From contig NZ_MWWR01000016.1 in NCBI RefSeq assembly GCF_002259605.1, forward strand, positions 1-37,353: a DNA stretch of 37,353 nt, read 5' to 3'. Position 1 is the first letter of the stretch, and each line of letters opens with the position of its first letter. Under the pieces are notes generated by a model that worked only from the letters and a program-made list of their open reading frames with translations, was not told where the DNA came from and searched no databases. Positions 1 to 7,634 of this stretch are shown piece after piece. A program made the translations under genes and the position numbers. This stretch comes from Pseudoscardovia radai (GTDB lineage: Bacteria > Actinomycetota > Actinomycetes > Actinomycetales > Bifidobacteriaceae).

Positions 1-426
1 GATGTAGTACATCCAGCCCGTGAAATACGCGCCTTTCTCGCCGAGGAACTCGCGCGCGTACGAGACGAACGCGCCCGACGACGGGCGGCGGATGGCCAGC
101 TCGCCCAGCGCGCGCACCATAAGGAAGGCGAACACGCCGCAGATGGCGTAGGCGATCATGAGTCCCGGGCCGCCCTCGGCCAGACGGCCGCCCGTTCCGA
201 GGAAGAGGCCGGTGCCAATGGAGCCGCCGATGGCAATCATGCGGATATGGCGCGGTTCGAGGGCCTTGGCGTAGCCTTCGTCGCCGCGGTCGGCGGCGGG
301 GGTTGCGGCGGCGGGGGTTTTCGACGATTTTGCCGCGTTCGACGATTCGGCAATCGTGGATTCTCCGGCCTTCTTCCCCGATGGCGCCGGACGCCCCGGA
401 TCCTGCGTTCGCTTCGACTTCGACAT
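1..426 (-). CDS. Amino-acid permease, APC family (N-terminal part)
   Basis: Runs off the left edge, so only the first 142 residues are present. ATG at 426-424 with an AGGAGG ribosome site just upstream. Residues 1-57 are a hydrophilic Ser/Ala/Lys-rich cytoplasmic tail. Membrane sequence follows with the APC-family signature [12 protein letters not shown] in the first helix and [17 protein letters not shown] between later helices. Members import amino acids by proton symport in the cell membrane. The AnsP/CycA/LysP/GABA-permease group all carry these motifs, so the substrate cannot be assigned. The tail is longer than usual and its DNA contains a CACGATT motif that recurs in linkers of other genes here. 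No operon partner is visible. Confidence 0.85.
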   Translation of the reverse strand, partial: MSKSKRTQDPGRPAPSGKKAGESTIAESSNAAKSSKTPAAATPAADRGDEGYAKALEPRHIRMIAIGGSIGTGLFLGTGGRLAEGGPGLMIAYAICGVFAFLMVRALGELAIRRPSSGAFVSYAREFLGEKGAYFTGWMYYI

Positions 427-690
427 GGTCCTCCTTCGACTCTCTTCTACGGCGCCATGTTCTGTGACGGCTTCCGTGACGGCGCCCGGATTGACACCGC
501 CGCTGTCGGCCACACTGTAATACATATGCGTGTCTCGCGGAAGGCCACGTTCACTATCCCGCCGCGAGCGCCGCGTTGGTTTCGCGCCGGTTCCGCGAGC
601 GCCGCGCCATCGGATACGTTCAAAACGGGACGGTGCGGCAATCGGAAGGGTTTTCCCATGCGTTTGTCAGAATGTCACCGTCATTCACCA
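427..690. other. Intergenic region with no supportable gene
   Basis: Divergent spacer between the permease and the small-RNA candidate. A TTGACA hexamer at 491-496 followed 19 bp later by TGTAAT (516-521) is a possible plus-strand promoter, but the spacing is long. I see no convincing coding sequence; open frames here are chance products of high GC. Confidence 0.4.
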
Positions 691-708
691 AGGTTCGGGC
701 GGTTATAT
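691..708 (+). promoter_or_regulatory. Upstream box of small-RNA candidate C
   Basis: AGGTTCGGGCGGTTATAT matches AGGTTCGTACGGTTATAT upstream of the minus-strand candidate at 30361-30464 at 16 of 18 positions. TTATAT or TATAT would serve as a -10, placing the transcript start near 713, directly at the first hairpin. No TTGACA-like -35 is present, so the conserved AGGTTCG part may be an activator site or an alternative sigma element. This is inferred from the two-copy conservation. Confidence 0.5.
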
Positions 709-712
709 CAAT

Positions 713-836
713 ATCGGAAGCACAAAGCACAGCGACTGCTTCCGACGGAACTCCGTTCCGCCATAATTAAACCCCCTTCTTCTCTCCTTCTCTCTGATGA
801 ATTGCCCGGCGCTTTTCCCTTTCGCCGGGCTTTTTC
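713..836 (+). ncRNA. Candidate small RNA C, CU-rich family
   Basis: Seen in order: stem 1 (CGGAAGCA 715-722 with TGCTTCCG 737-744); stem 2 (CGGAA 746-750 with TTCCG 756-760); the single-stranded words CCATAATT then AAACCCCC; a CU-rich linker ending CTCTCTG (about 770-797); and an intrinsic terminator (804-836). Two minus-strand loci at 30361-30464 and 35645-35738 show the same architecture. The 30361 copy also shares CCATAATT, the CU-rich run, CTCTCTG and the upstream box. The CU-rich segment is complementary to purine-rich ribosome sites, so a trans-acting translational regulator is plausible by inference. A known Rfam family is not excluded. Confidence 0.6.
804..836 (+). terminator. Intrinsic terminator of small RNA C
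   Basis: GCCCGGCG (804-811) pairs with CGCCGGGC (823-830), followed by TTTTTC. The U-tract is only on the plus strand, which fixes the direction of transcription. Confidence 0.8.
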
Positions 837-848
837 ATATCCGGCACC

Positions 849-1653
849 CAACAGTGCCTCTCACTGGCACGCCAGCGACCAGCGAGAGCAACCGTTGACG
901 AAACAAACAAGCATTCCCAACGATTCCCCCACCAACAGTCGCTCTCACTGGCACTGCACCGACCAGCGAGAGCGACCGTTGAAGAGAAGGCCCAGTGTTT
1001 CCAACGATGAAATCCCCAACAGTGCCCCTCACTGGCACGCCAGCGACCAGCAAGAGCAACCGTTGAAGAGAAGGCCCAGTGTTTCCAACGATTCCACCAC
1101 CAACAGTGCCCCTCACTGGCACGCCGCCAACCAGCGAGAGCAACCGTTGAAGAGAAGGCCCAGTGTTTCCAACGATGAAATCGTCAACAGTGCCTCTCAC
1201 TGGCACGCCACGAACCAGCGAGACCCACTGTTGGAGCGGGGGACGTTGGAAATGAGCGGATTCTTTTCCAACAGTGCCCCTCACTGGCACGCCAGCGACC
1301 AGCGAGAGCAACCGTTAACGAAACAAACAAGCATTCCCAACGATTCCCCCACCAACAGTCGCTCTCACTGGCACGCCAGCGACCAGCAAGACCCACTGTT
1401 GGAGCGGGGGACGTTGGAAATGAGCGGATTCTCTTCCAACAGTGCCCCTCACCGGCACGCCGGCGACCAGCGAGAGCAACCGTTAACGAAACAAACAAGC
1501 ATTCCCAACGATTCCCCCACCAACAGTCGGTCTCACTGGCACTGCACCGACCAGCGAAACCCACCGTCGGAGAAAAAGCCCAGCATTCCCAACAACCACT
1601 CTGCCAACAGTGCCTCTCACTGGCACGCCAGCGACCAACCAAGCCCACCGTTA
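849..1653 (-). repeat. Ten-unit 84-bp tandem hairpin array
   Basis: Units begin at 849, 933, 1017, 1101, 1185, 1269, 1353, 1437, 1521 and 1605, exactly 84 bp apart. Each has a 49-bp palindromic core (arms like CAACAGTCGCTCTCACTGG, about 19 bp with an 11-nt loop) and a 35-bp spacer. Spacers fall into four reusable types: type 1 after units 1, 6, 8; type 2 after 2-4; type 3 after 5, 7; and one of its own after 9. Fixed arm mismatches (A opposite C on plus) become G-U pairs in a minus-strand RNA, so I mark the minus strand. Because 84 is a multiple of 3, long frames stay open on both strands; the array could encode 28-residue repeats, but no ribosome site or codon bias supports this. Confidence 0.85.
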
Positions 1654-1674
1654 ACGGTCCACACCCCAATCCGT

Positions 1675-1789
1675 GTCCGAATCCCATCACATCGTTCCCA
1701 TTTCCACAACAATGTGATGACTTACGGACATAATCAGGCCTTTTCGAGCCGAAAAATCGTGTTTTCTGTCCGCAACCCATCACATTGTT
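1675..1789. repeat. Dispersed 55-bp palindromic element, copy and a half
   Basis: A 22-bp word near GTCCGCAACCCATCACATTG occurs at 1675-1696, inverted at 1708-1729 and direct again at 1768-1789. The first two form a 55-bp palindrome. The third starts 93 bp after the first, the same spacing as between the two full palindromes at 21793 and 21886. The 38-bp linker (1730-1767) resembles the linker of the 21.8 kb copy in inverted orientation and contains AAAATCGTGTTTT-like sequence. The second palindrome's other half is missing here and is replaced by a G-run/C-run hairpin at about 1791-1807. Confidence 0.75.
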
Positions 1790-1930
1790 ACGGGGGGGCG
1801 CACCCCCACGCAATCAGGCCCTGGGGATAACCTAGTGACACGCTTTGCGTGCGTCGCGACCCGCTTGTCGCGGACTTCCGCACGCTGAAACCCCGAAACA
1901 CCGACACACACCGAAGAGGACAGAAGACAT

Positions 1931-2236
1931 ATGACGCTGACGAAGAAGCAGATCAAGCAGCTGCGCACGCTGGGCCAGAAGCTCAGCCCGCTGCTGATCA
2001 TCGGCAAGAACGGCATCACCGACGCCACCATCAAGCAGGCGGACGAAACCATCGAGAAGCGCGAGCTGCTCAAGTGCCAGGTGCTGCCCGACATCGGCAT
2101 CGACGCGAAGGAGGCCGCGCAGACGCTGTGCGAGAAGCTCCACGCCGAGCTCGTGCAGACCATCGGCAATCGTTTCGTCATCTACCGCGCGTCCCATCGC
2201 GACGATATCGACAAGATCCAGCTGACGCGCGAGTAA
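1931..2236 (+). CDS. yhbY: YhbY-family RNA-binding protein (CRM domain)
   Basis: 101 residues, the usual length of stand-alone CRS1-YhbY (CRM) domain proteins. The signature GKNG with its hydrophobic lead-in (LLIIGKNG) lies at about residues 22-29. The fold continues through ADETIEKRELLKCQVL to a C-terminal GNRFVIYR strand. YhbY-type proteins bind pre-50S ribosomal particles; that role is taken from the family. ATG at 1931 follows an AGAGGACAG ribosome site. The gene stands alone on the plus strand with about 180 bp before the helicase gene. No clear promoter is seen; the 1801-1930 leader contains short inverted CGCGAC/GTCGCG words. Confidence 0.85.
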   Translation: MTLTKKQIKQLRTLGQKLSPLLIIGKNGITDATIKQADETIEKRELLKCQVLPDIGIDAKEAAQTLCEKLHAELVQTIGNRFVIYRASHRDDIDKIQLTRE

Positions 2237-2258
2237 CGGCGGCGTTCGCACCACGATT

Positions 2259-2307
2259 CTCCCGCCGGCCGCAATCCCGAACCGCCAGGCGGGTGGATCG
2301 GCGGGAG
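2259..2307 (+). terminator. Stem-loop after yhbY, terminator-like
   Basis: CTCCCGCCG (2259-2267) pairs with CGGCGGGAG (2299-2307). No U-tract follows, which is common for high-GC actinobacterial terminators. The left arm lies inside a copy of the recurrent CACGATTCTCCCGCC motif. Confidence 0.35.
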
Positions 2308-2414
2308 CATTCCCAGTATCCTGGGCCCCAAACGACGGCATCGCGTCGGCGCCGGCCGCCCGCAGAGGGCGCGTCCCGCCCCGGCGCAGGCCGGCATAGG
2401 GACGGGAGGGTGCA

Positions 2415-4154
2415 ATGGATACCTGGGGCACGTCGCGCAATAGCCGCGACAACAACGACACCGACATCAGCAACGACGCCGACACCAACACCGACATCAG
2501 CACCAACACCAGCACCGGCACGCTGGACTTCTCGCATATCGGCTCGCCGGACGCCGACGTGCATACGCTGCTCGAAGACGTCTCGTCCGGCTATATCCGC
2601 GCCTCAAACCGCGCGGTGGGCCGCTTCTCGCCGCATCTGATCAGCAACACGGTGGAGAACCGCATGATCGATGTGCTCGACCGCGAGCTATCGGACTGCG
2701 AATCCTTCGATATCTCGGTGGCGTTCCTCACCACGGAGGCCCTGAAATCCCTATACCAGCCGTGCCTTGACGCGCGGCGGCGCCATCCGAACGCGCACCG
2801 GCGCATCATCACGTCGACGAAATCGTATTTCAACAGCCCGGAGGCGTTCTCCTGGCTGCTCAAGCTGAAAACCGAAGCGGATGTGGACGTGCTCATATGG
2901 CACCACGATTCTCCCGCCGCGAGCGCCGACAACCCCGCCCCCAACAGCGCCGACAACACCGCCTCGCCGGGCCCAGCCTCCGACCCCACCGCCGGCTCCG
3001 ACGAGCCCTTCCACCCCAAGGGCTACGTCTTCCTGCGCCGCACCGAGGCCGGCCGGCCGTATTACGACGTGCTTATCGGCAGCTCGAACATGACCGAGAG
3101 GGCGCTGAGCTCGCAGAAGGAATGGAATCTGCGCATCTCGTCCTTCGAGAACGGCGACCTTGTGCACCAGCTGCGCGAGGAGCTCGCCGAGCAGATCGCA
3201 CATTCCACGGAACTCACCCAGGCCTGGATCGACCAGTACGAGCTCGAGTTCAAGCAGCACCAACCGCCAAGGGAGCAGGCCCTCGCGGAGCAGAAGAAGC
3301 GCGACTCGGCGCCCGTCACGCCTAACTCCATGCAGCGCGAGGCCTTGGCGCGCCTGCAGGAGCTGCGCGCCAGGGGAGAGCGCCGCGCCATCATCATCTC
3401 CGCCACGGGCACGGGCAAAACGTATCTGTCGGCGTTTGACGTGAAGAACGTCCGGCCCCGCCGCATGCTCTACCTCGTGCACCAGCAGCAGATCCTCGAG
3501 AAATCGCGCGCGTCCTACCAACGCGTGCTCGGCTGCGACGAGAAAGAGCTCGGCCTGCTGACGGGAGACACCAAGCAGGGCGACCGCCGCTACGTCTTCG
3601 CCACCATCCAGACCATCAGCCGCGACGAGACGCTCAATTCCTTCGCCCCCGACGCCTTCGACTACATCCTGTTCGACGAGGTGCACCATGCGGGCGCCGC
3701 CACCTACCGGAAGGTACTCGACCATTTCACGGGCGCCCGGTTCGTGCTCGGCATGACGGCGACGCCGGAGCGCACCGACGGCATCAATATCTTCAGCCTG
3801 TTCGGCAATAACATCGCCTATGAGATCCGCCTGCAGCAGGCGCTTGACGCGGGGCTGCTGTGCCCGTTCCACTATTTCGGCGTCACCGAATACCTCGGCT
3901 GCCCGCACGAAGCGGCGGACGGCACGGTGACGCCGGGCGCCGCAGTGTCGATCCGCGGCGGCAAATCCGCACAGGACGCGGCGGAGCTCAACGCCACCTT
4001 CTCCTTCGACGACCTCACCTCCCGCGAGCGCGTGCACTACATCGCGTCGATCCTGACGCGCTATTCCGACCCCGCGCAGCCGGTGACGGGGCTGGTGTTC
4101 TGCTCGCGCACGGACGAGGCGGAGAGGCTGTCCCGCATGCTCGACGATGAATAG
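2415..4154 (+). CDS. N-terminal half of broken helicase (PLD domain plus helicase motifs I-IV)
   Basis: 579 residues from ATG 2415, preceded by GGGAGGG, to the amber codon at 4152. It keeps the PLD-like region and the first RecA-like helicase domain (Walker A ATGTGKT, DEVHHAG, TATPERTDG) but lacks motifs V and VI. If translated alone it should not be a working helicase, because the arginine-finger motif is in the other half. The PLD-like part could in principle fold on its own. Confidence 0.75.
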   Translation: MDTWGTSRNSRDNNDTDISNDADTNTDISTNTSTGTLDFSHIGSPDADVHTLLEDVSSGYIRASNRAVGRFSPHLISNTVENRMIDVLDRELSDCESFDISVAFLTTEALKSLYQPCLDARRRHPNAHRRIITSTKSYFNSPEAFSWLLKLKTEADVDVLIWHHDSPAASADNPAPNSADNTASPGPASDPTAGSDEPFHPKGYVFLRRTEAGRPYYDVLIGSSNMTERALSSQKEWNLRISSFENGDLVHQLREELAEQIAHSTELTQAWIDQYELEFKQHQPPREQALAEQKKRDSAPVTPNSMQREALARLQELRARGERRAIIISATGTGKTYLSAFDVKNVRPRRMLYLVHQQQILEKSRASYQRVLGCDEKELGLLTGDTKQGDRRYVFATIQTISRDETLNSFAPDAFDYILFDEVHHAGAATYRKVLDHFTGARFVLGMTATPERTDGINIFSLFGNNIAYEIRLQQALDAGLLCPFHYFGVTEYLGCPHEAADGTVTPGAAVSIRGGKSAQDAAELNATFSFDDLTSRERVHYIASILTRYSDPAQPVTGLVFCSRTDEAERLSRMLDDE

Positions 4155-4190
4155 AACCAGCAGGCGGAGCGACGCTACCGCACGGCGGCG

Positions 4191-5951
4191 GTGACGGAGT
4201 CCACCGGCATGAAGGAGCGCGAGGAGCTCGTCGGGCGCCTGGAACGCGGGGAGCTGGACTATCTGTTCAGCGTCAATGTGTTCAACGAGGGCGTCGACAT
4301 CCCGTCGCTCAACCAGGTGGTGATGTTGCGCAACACGCAGTCGAGCATCGTGTTCACGCAGCAGCTGGGCCGTGGCCTGCGCCGTTTCCCGCATAAGGAA
4401 AGCGTCACGATCATCGATTTCATCGGCAACTACGCGAACAACTACCTCATCCCGATCGCGCTGTTCGGCGCGGCGGGCAGCAAGGAGATCGCGCGCAAGA
4501 ACACGACGGGCATGCATCACCCGGGTGCCTCGAGCGTGCATTTCGACGAAATCTCGACGCGGCGCATCATGGAATCGCTCGACCACACGGACCTCTCGGA
4601 TCTCAAACGCCTGCGCGCCTCGTACACGAATCTACGCTTCCAGCTCAACGCCATCCCGATGCTCATGGATTTCTACCGCGAGGACCCGTCGCTGCCCATC
4701 GCGCTGGCGAATCTCACGGCGCGCAGCGGCTCACCCGACACGTATCTGGCGTTCGTGCGCGGCTGTGAGAAAAGCCTGTCGCGCCCGTCCGGCGCGAGAA
4801 AACACGATTCCCCCGCCGCGCACGGTTCCGAACCCGCCGCCGACGACACCGCCAACGCCACTGATGCCGCCACCGTCCTCGCCCCGACGGATGCATGGCA
4901 GGACGCGGTTCTCAAAATGGCGTCGTCGGTGATCCTCCCCGGCGCACGTCCGCACGAGGCCGTCATGCTGTGCATGATGTGCGGATTCGCGCTGCCAGAA
5001 GAGCTCGGCGACCGGCTTCCCGGCGAGGCGTTGCCGGAGGGGCTCCGGTTGCACGATGCATCGGAACAATCGTCGATTCCGCGCCGCGGCCTCACGCGCG
5101 ACCAGCTGCGCGCCGGCGTGGCCGCGGTCTTCCCCGACACCGACCTATCGGACAACCAGATGGACGCGGCGCTGCGCGTTCTGGACTACTCGGTGTTCTC
5201 CAGCGGCAACCGCACCCGCTTCGGCGCCAGGCCGCTTGTCACGTGCGGCGAGGACGGCGCGTACCGCCTGTCGCCGGACCTGCGCGAGGCTCTGGAGCAC
5301 AACCGCACCTTCGCTACCTTCCTCGCCGACACTCTGCGCACCTCGCTTCTCGTCTGCCGCGACGCCTACGACGAACTGCGGAGCACCGGTCGCCGCCAAG
5401 AGCATGGCTTTCTGTACGAGCACCGCTACTCGCTGTGGGAGATCATGCGCCTGTGCTGCTGGCAGCAGGAGCAGACGCCGCAGAACGTGGGCGGGTACTT
5501 CGTGGACGCCGCCAGCGGCACCATGCCGATCATGGTGAAATACGCGGCCAGCCAGTACGCCGACCGCTTCCTCGGCACACAGGACATGCTGTGGTACAGC
5601 AAGAACCGGCGCACCACCCAGTCGCCGGAATTCCGCTGGATGCGCGGGGAAACGCACGATGGGCCGGCGGAACGCGCAAGTCGAGCAGGACGCGCGGGAC
5701 GGCGCTTCATCCCGCTGTTCGTCATGCGCAAGGCCGACAGCGCCGATCCGAAATCCGACAAACGCTATTTCTACGTCGGGCACGTCTCGCAGATCCTCAG
5801 CTGCGAAAACACCACGATTCCCGCGACATCCAACGGAGGCACATCGGCCGGCAACCCGGCGGCTCCCGTGAAAATCGTCCGCTCCGTCCTCCGCCTTGAA
5901 TCCCCGCTGACCGCATCTCTGCATCACTATCTCACCGACGGAGCCGATTAA
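4191..5951 (+). CDS. C-terminal half of broken helicase (motifs V-VI plus DUF3427)
   Basis: Same frame as the upstream half. The first usable starts are GTG 4191 or ATG 4209, both without a convincing ribosome site, so independent translation is doubtful. It contains the second RecA-like domain (NEGVDIPSLNQVVMLR, QQLGRGLRRFPHKESVTIIDFIGNY) and a DUF3427-type tail with LWEIMRLCCWQQEQTPQNVGG. A low-complexity insert near KHDSPAAHGSEPAAD and another at NTTIPATSNGG coincide with CACGATTC-type DNA motifs. Confidence 0.65.
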   Translation: MTESTGMKEREELVGRLERGELDYLFSVNVFNEGVDIPSLNQVVMLRNTQSSIVFTQQLGRGLRRFPHKESVTIIDFIGNYANNYLIPIALFGAAGSKEIARKNTTGMHHPGASSVHFDEISTRRIMESLDHTDLSDLKRLRASYTNLRFQLNAIPMLMDFYREDPSLPIALANLTARSGSPDTYLAFVRGCEKSLSRPSGARKHDSPAAHGSEPAADDTANATDAATVLAPTDAWQDAVLKMASSVILPGARPHEAVMLCMMCGFALPEELGDRLPGEALPEGLRLHDASEQSSIPRRGLTRDQLRAGVAAVFPDTDLSDNQMDAALRVLDYSVFSSGNRTRFGARPLVTCGEDGAYRLSPDLREALEHNRTFATFLADTLRTSLLVCRDAYDELRSTGRRQEHGFLYEHRYSLWEIMRLCCWQQEQTPQNVGGYFVDAASGTMPIMVKYAASQYADRFLGTQDMLWYSKNRRTTQSPEFRWMRGETHDGPAERASRAGRAGRRFIPLFVMRKADSADPKSDKRYFYVGHVSQILSCENTTIPATSNGGTSAGNPAAPVKIVRSVLRLESPLTASLHHYLTDGAD

Positions 5952-5961
5952 AACGGCTCCG
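5939..5961 (+). terminator. Stem-loop over the helicase stop codon
   Basis: CGGAGCCG (5939-5946) pairs with CGGCTCCG (5954-5961), and the TAA stop lies in the 7-nt loop. There is no U-tract. Placement at the gene end supports a terminator. Confidence 0.5.
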
Positions 5962-6079
5962 GCATCGTACGCCCGCGAACACACGGGCATCCGCCCCACG
6001 CAATACGCGTCCGGCGATAGACTGCTGTCAGCGCCTCCGTGCGGATTGGCCGGTGGCGACAAACGAAAGGCAGTTCCCC

Positions 6080-7387
6080 ATGGCAGAAGAAAAGCGAGCG
6101 GAGGAATCCCGCTCCATCGAGACCACATGCGTCCAGGGCGGCTGGCAGCCGAAGAACGGCGAGCCCCGCACGCCTCCGATCGTGCAGTCCACCACGTTCA
6201 AGTACACGAGCAGCGAACAGATGTCGCGCCTGTTCGACCTCTCGGAGTCCGGCTACTTCTACACGCGTCTGTCGAACCCGACGAACGACATCGTGGCCAA
6301 GAAGATCTGCGAGCTCGAGGGCGGCACCGCGGCCCTTCTGACGAGCTCCGGCCAGGCGGCGAATTTCTTCGCGCTGTTCAATATCTGTTCGGCCGGCGAC
6401 CACATCGTGGCGTCGAACGCCATCTACGGCGGCACCTATAACCTCATCAACGTCACCATGCGCCGTATGGGCATCGACTGCACCTTCGTGCACCCGGACT
6501 GCACGCCCGAGGAGCTCGAGGCCGCCTTCCGCCCCAACACCAAGGCCGTGTTCGGCGAATCCATCGCCAACCCCTCGCTGATGGTGCTGGACTTCGATAA
6601 ATTCGCCGCCGCCGCGCACAGGCACGGCGTGCCGCTGATCGTCGACAACACCTTCCCGACGCCCGTCAACTGCCGACCCTTCGAGTACGGCGTCGACATC
6701 GTGACGCATTCCACCACCAAGTACATGGACGGCCACGGCTCCTGCGTGGGCGGCGCCATCGTGGATTCCGGCAACTTCGACTGGATGGCGCATGCCGACA
6801 CGTTCCCGGGCCTGACCACGCCCGACGATTCCTACCACGGCGTGACCTACGCCAAGGAGTTCGGCAACGGCGGCGCGTTCATCACCAAGTGCGTGGCGCA
6901 GCTCATGCGCGACTTCGGCTCCATCCCCTCGCCGTTCAACGCGTGGATCCTGGGCCAGAACCTCGAGGACCTCGCCCTGCGCATGAAGCGCCACTGCGAG
7001 AACGGCTACAAGGTGGCGAAATTCCTCGACGATGACCCGCGCATCTCCTGGGTGAACCACCCCGGCCTCGAAACCGACAAGTACTACGAGCTCGCGAAGA
7101 AGTACATGCCGAACGGCACGTGCGGCGTCATCGCCTTCGGCGTGCCCGGCGGCCGCGAGAAGGTGTCGGCGCTGCTCGACCACCTCAAGCTCGTGTCCAT
7201 CGCCACGCATGTGGCGGATTCGCGCTCCTGCATCCTGTACCCGGCGGGCACCACGCACCGCCAGCTCACCGAGGAGCAGCTCAAGGAGGCGGGCGTCGGC
7301 ATCGACCTCGTGCGTCTGAGCTGCGGCCTCGAAAGCGCCGACGATATCATCGCCGACCTCAAGCAGGCCATGGACGCCGTGCTCTGA
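6080..7387 (+). CDS. metY: O-acetylhomoserine sulfhydrylase (PLP enzyme), copy 1
   Basis: 435 residues, typical of Cys/Met-metabolism PLP enzymes. ATG 6080 is chosen over the in-frame GTG 6053 because GAAAGG lies about nine bases before it. The PLP lysine is in HSTTKYMDGHG, with the cofactor ring motif SSGQAANFFALF and YTRLSNPTND at the N-terminal substrate loop. The C-terminus has SIATHVADSRSCILYPAGTTH, typical of O-acetylhomoserine aminocarboxypropyltransferase. The enzyme makes homocysteine from O-acetylhomoserine and sulfide in the cytoplasm. A cystathionine gamma-synthase or methionine gamma-lyase activity cannot be excluded. A paralogue lies at 8910-10301 on the other strand. TAGACTGCTGTCA at about 6016 is a weak half-palindrome that could be a regulator site. 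Confidence 0.88.
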   Translation: MAEEKRAEESRSIETTCVQGGWQPKNGEPRTPPIVQSTTFKYTSSEQMSRLFDLSESGYFYTRLSNPTNDIVAKKICELEGGTAALLTSSGQAANFFALFNICSAGDHIVASNAIYGGTYNLINVTMRRMGIDCTFVHPDCTPEELEAAFRPNTKAVFGESIANPSLMVLDFDKFAAAAHRHGVPLIVDNTFPTPVNCRPFEYGVDIVTHSTTKYMDGHGSCVGGAIVDSGNFDWMAHADTFPGLTTPDDSYHGVTYAKEFGNGGAFITKCVAQLMRDFGSIPSPFNAWILGQNLEDLALRMKRHCENGYKVAKFLDDDPRISWVNHPGLETDKYYELAKKYMPNGTCGVIAFGVPGGREKVSALLDHLKLVSIATHVADSRSCILYPAGTTHRQLTEEQLKEAGVGIDLVRLSCGLESADDIIADLKQAMDAVL

Positions 7388-7416
7388 TCGGCGGAGCTCA
7401 CAACGGAGCTGACGAC

Positions 7417-7444
7417 GGGGCCCGGTGCACGTGCGCCGGGCCCC
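7417..7444 (+). terminator. GC-rich stem-loop after metY copy 1
   Basis: GGGGCCCGG (7417-7425) pairs with CCGGGCCCC (7436-7444). A strong stem 30 bp past the stop codon but without a U-tract. Confidence 0.6.
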
Positions 7445-7449
7445 GGTTA

Positions 7450-7562
7450 CCCCAAAGCGCAGGTTATGCACGGTACGGGTTCCGGAACGATGGTTCTGGA
7501 ACGATGGTTCCGCGCGGAAACATGTTCGCTCCCGCCGAAAGGGCGGGAGCATCGTCTTTTTC
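7450..7562 (+). ncRNA. Possible small structured RNA with 14-bp tandem repeats
   Basis: GGTTCCGGAACGAT is repeated with a 14-bp period at 7478, 7492 and partly 7506. Each copy is a small palindrome (GTTCCGGAAC, GTTCTGGAAC, GTTCC..GGAAAC). A full intrinsic terminator follows at 7528-7561. Since metY copy 1 already has a terminator-like stem at 7417, the second terminator suggests a separate short transcript, or simply read-through control. No promoter was identified. Confidence 0.3.
7528..7561 (+). terminator. Intrinsic terminator
   Basis: GCTCCCGCC (7528-7536) pairs with GGCGGGAGC (7542-7550) around a GAAAG loop, followed by ATCGTCTTTTT. It separates the metY copy 1 region from the downstream membrane protein. 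Confidence 0.75.
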
Positions 7563-7634
7563 GAGAGCATCGTGCTTACAATAAAGTAAGTTACGCGGCG
7601 GTAGGTTTTATCTCCGCCGCCAGGGGAGGACGAT

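Larger units (their letters stand above)
2415..5951 (+). pseudogene. PLD-like/DEAD-box helicase/DUF3427 gene broken by an in-frame TAG
   Basis: One continuous frame of 1179 codons interrupted only by TAG at 4152-4154, with no frameshift. Domains in order: acidic Asp/Thr/Asn-rich N-terminus; PLD-like nuclease region with FHPKGYVF and VLIGSSNMTERAL (about residues 190-235); superfamily 2 helicase with Walker A SATGTGKT, box II DEVH, motif III GMTATPERTDG, then VFCSRTDEAERLSRML directly before the stop. After it come FNEGVDIPSLN, motif VI QQLGRGLRRF and a DUF3427-like C-terminus. The stop replaces a codon between motifs IV and V; CAG to TAG is the simplest change. Three low-complexity inserts each carry the CACGATT motif. 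Related proteins occur in restriction/defence-type loci; a role here is inference. Sequencing error or amber readthrough are alternatives. Confidence 0.8.

Noticed and set aside
849..1653. CRISPR array
   Set aside because: Repeat-spacer geometry (49 + 35 bp) looks similar, but repeats diverge, spacers are reused among units, and no cas genes are present.
835..1813. Two minus-strand open frames through the array
   Set aside because: Same reason; all frames of an indel-free 84-bp repeat stay open. No start context supports them.
247..1830. A 527-codon open frame on the plus strand through the tandem array
   Set aside because: It begins antisense to the permease, has no ribosome site, and stays open only because the repeat unit is 84 bp and GC-rich.
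2751..4586. Long minus-strand frame opposite the helicase gene
   Set aside because: Shadow frame of a GC-rich gene; no domain and no ribosome site.
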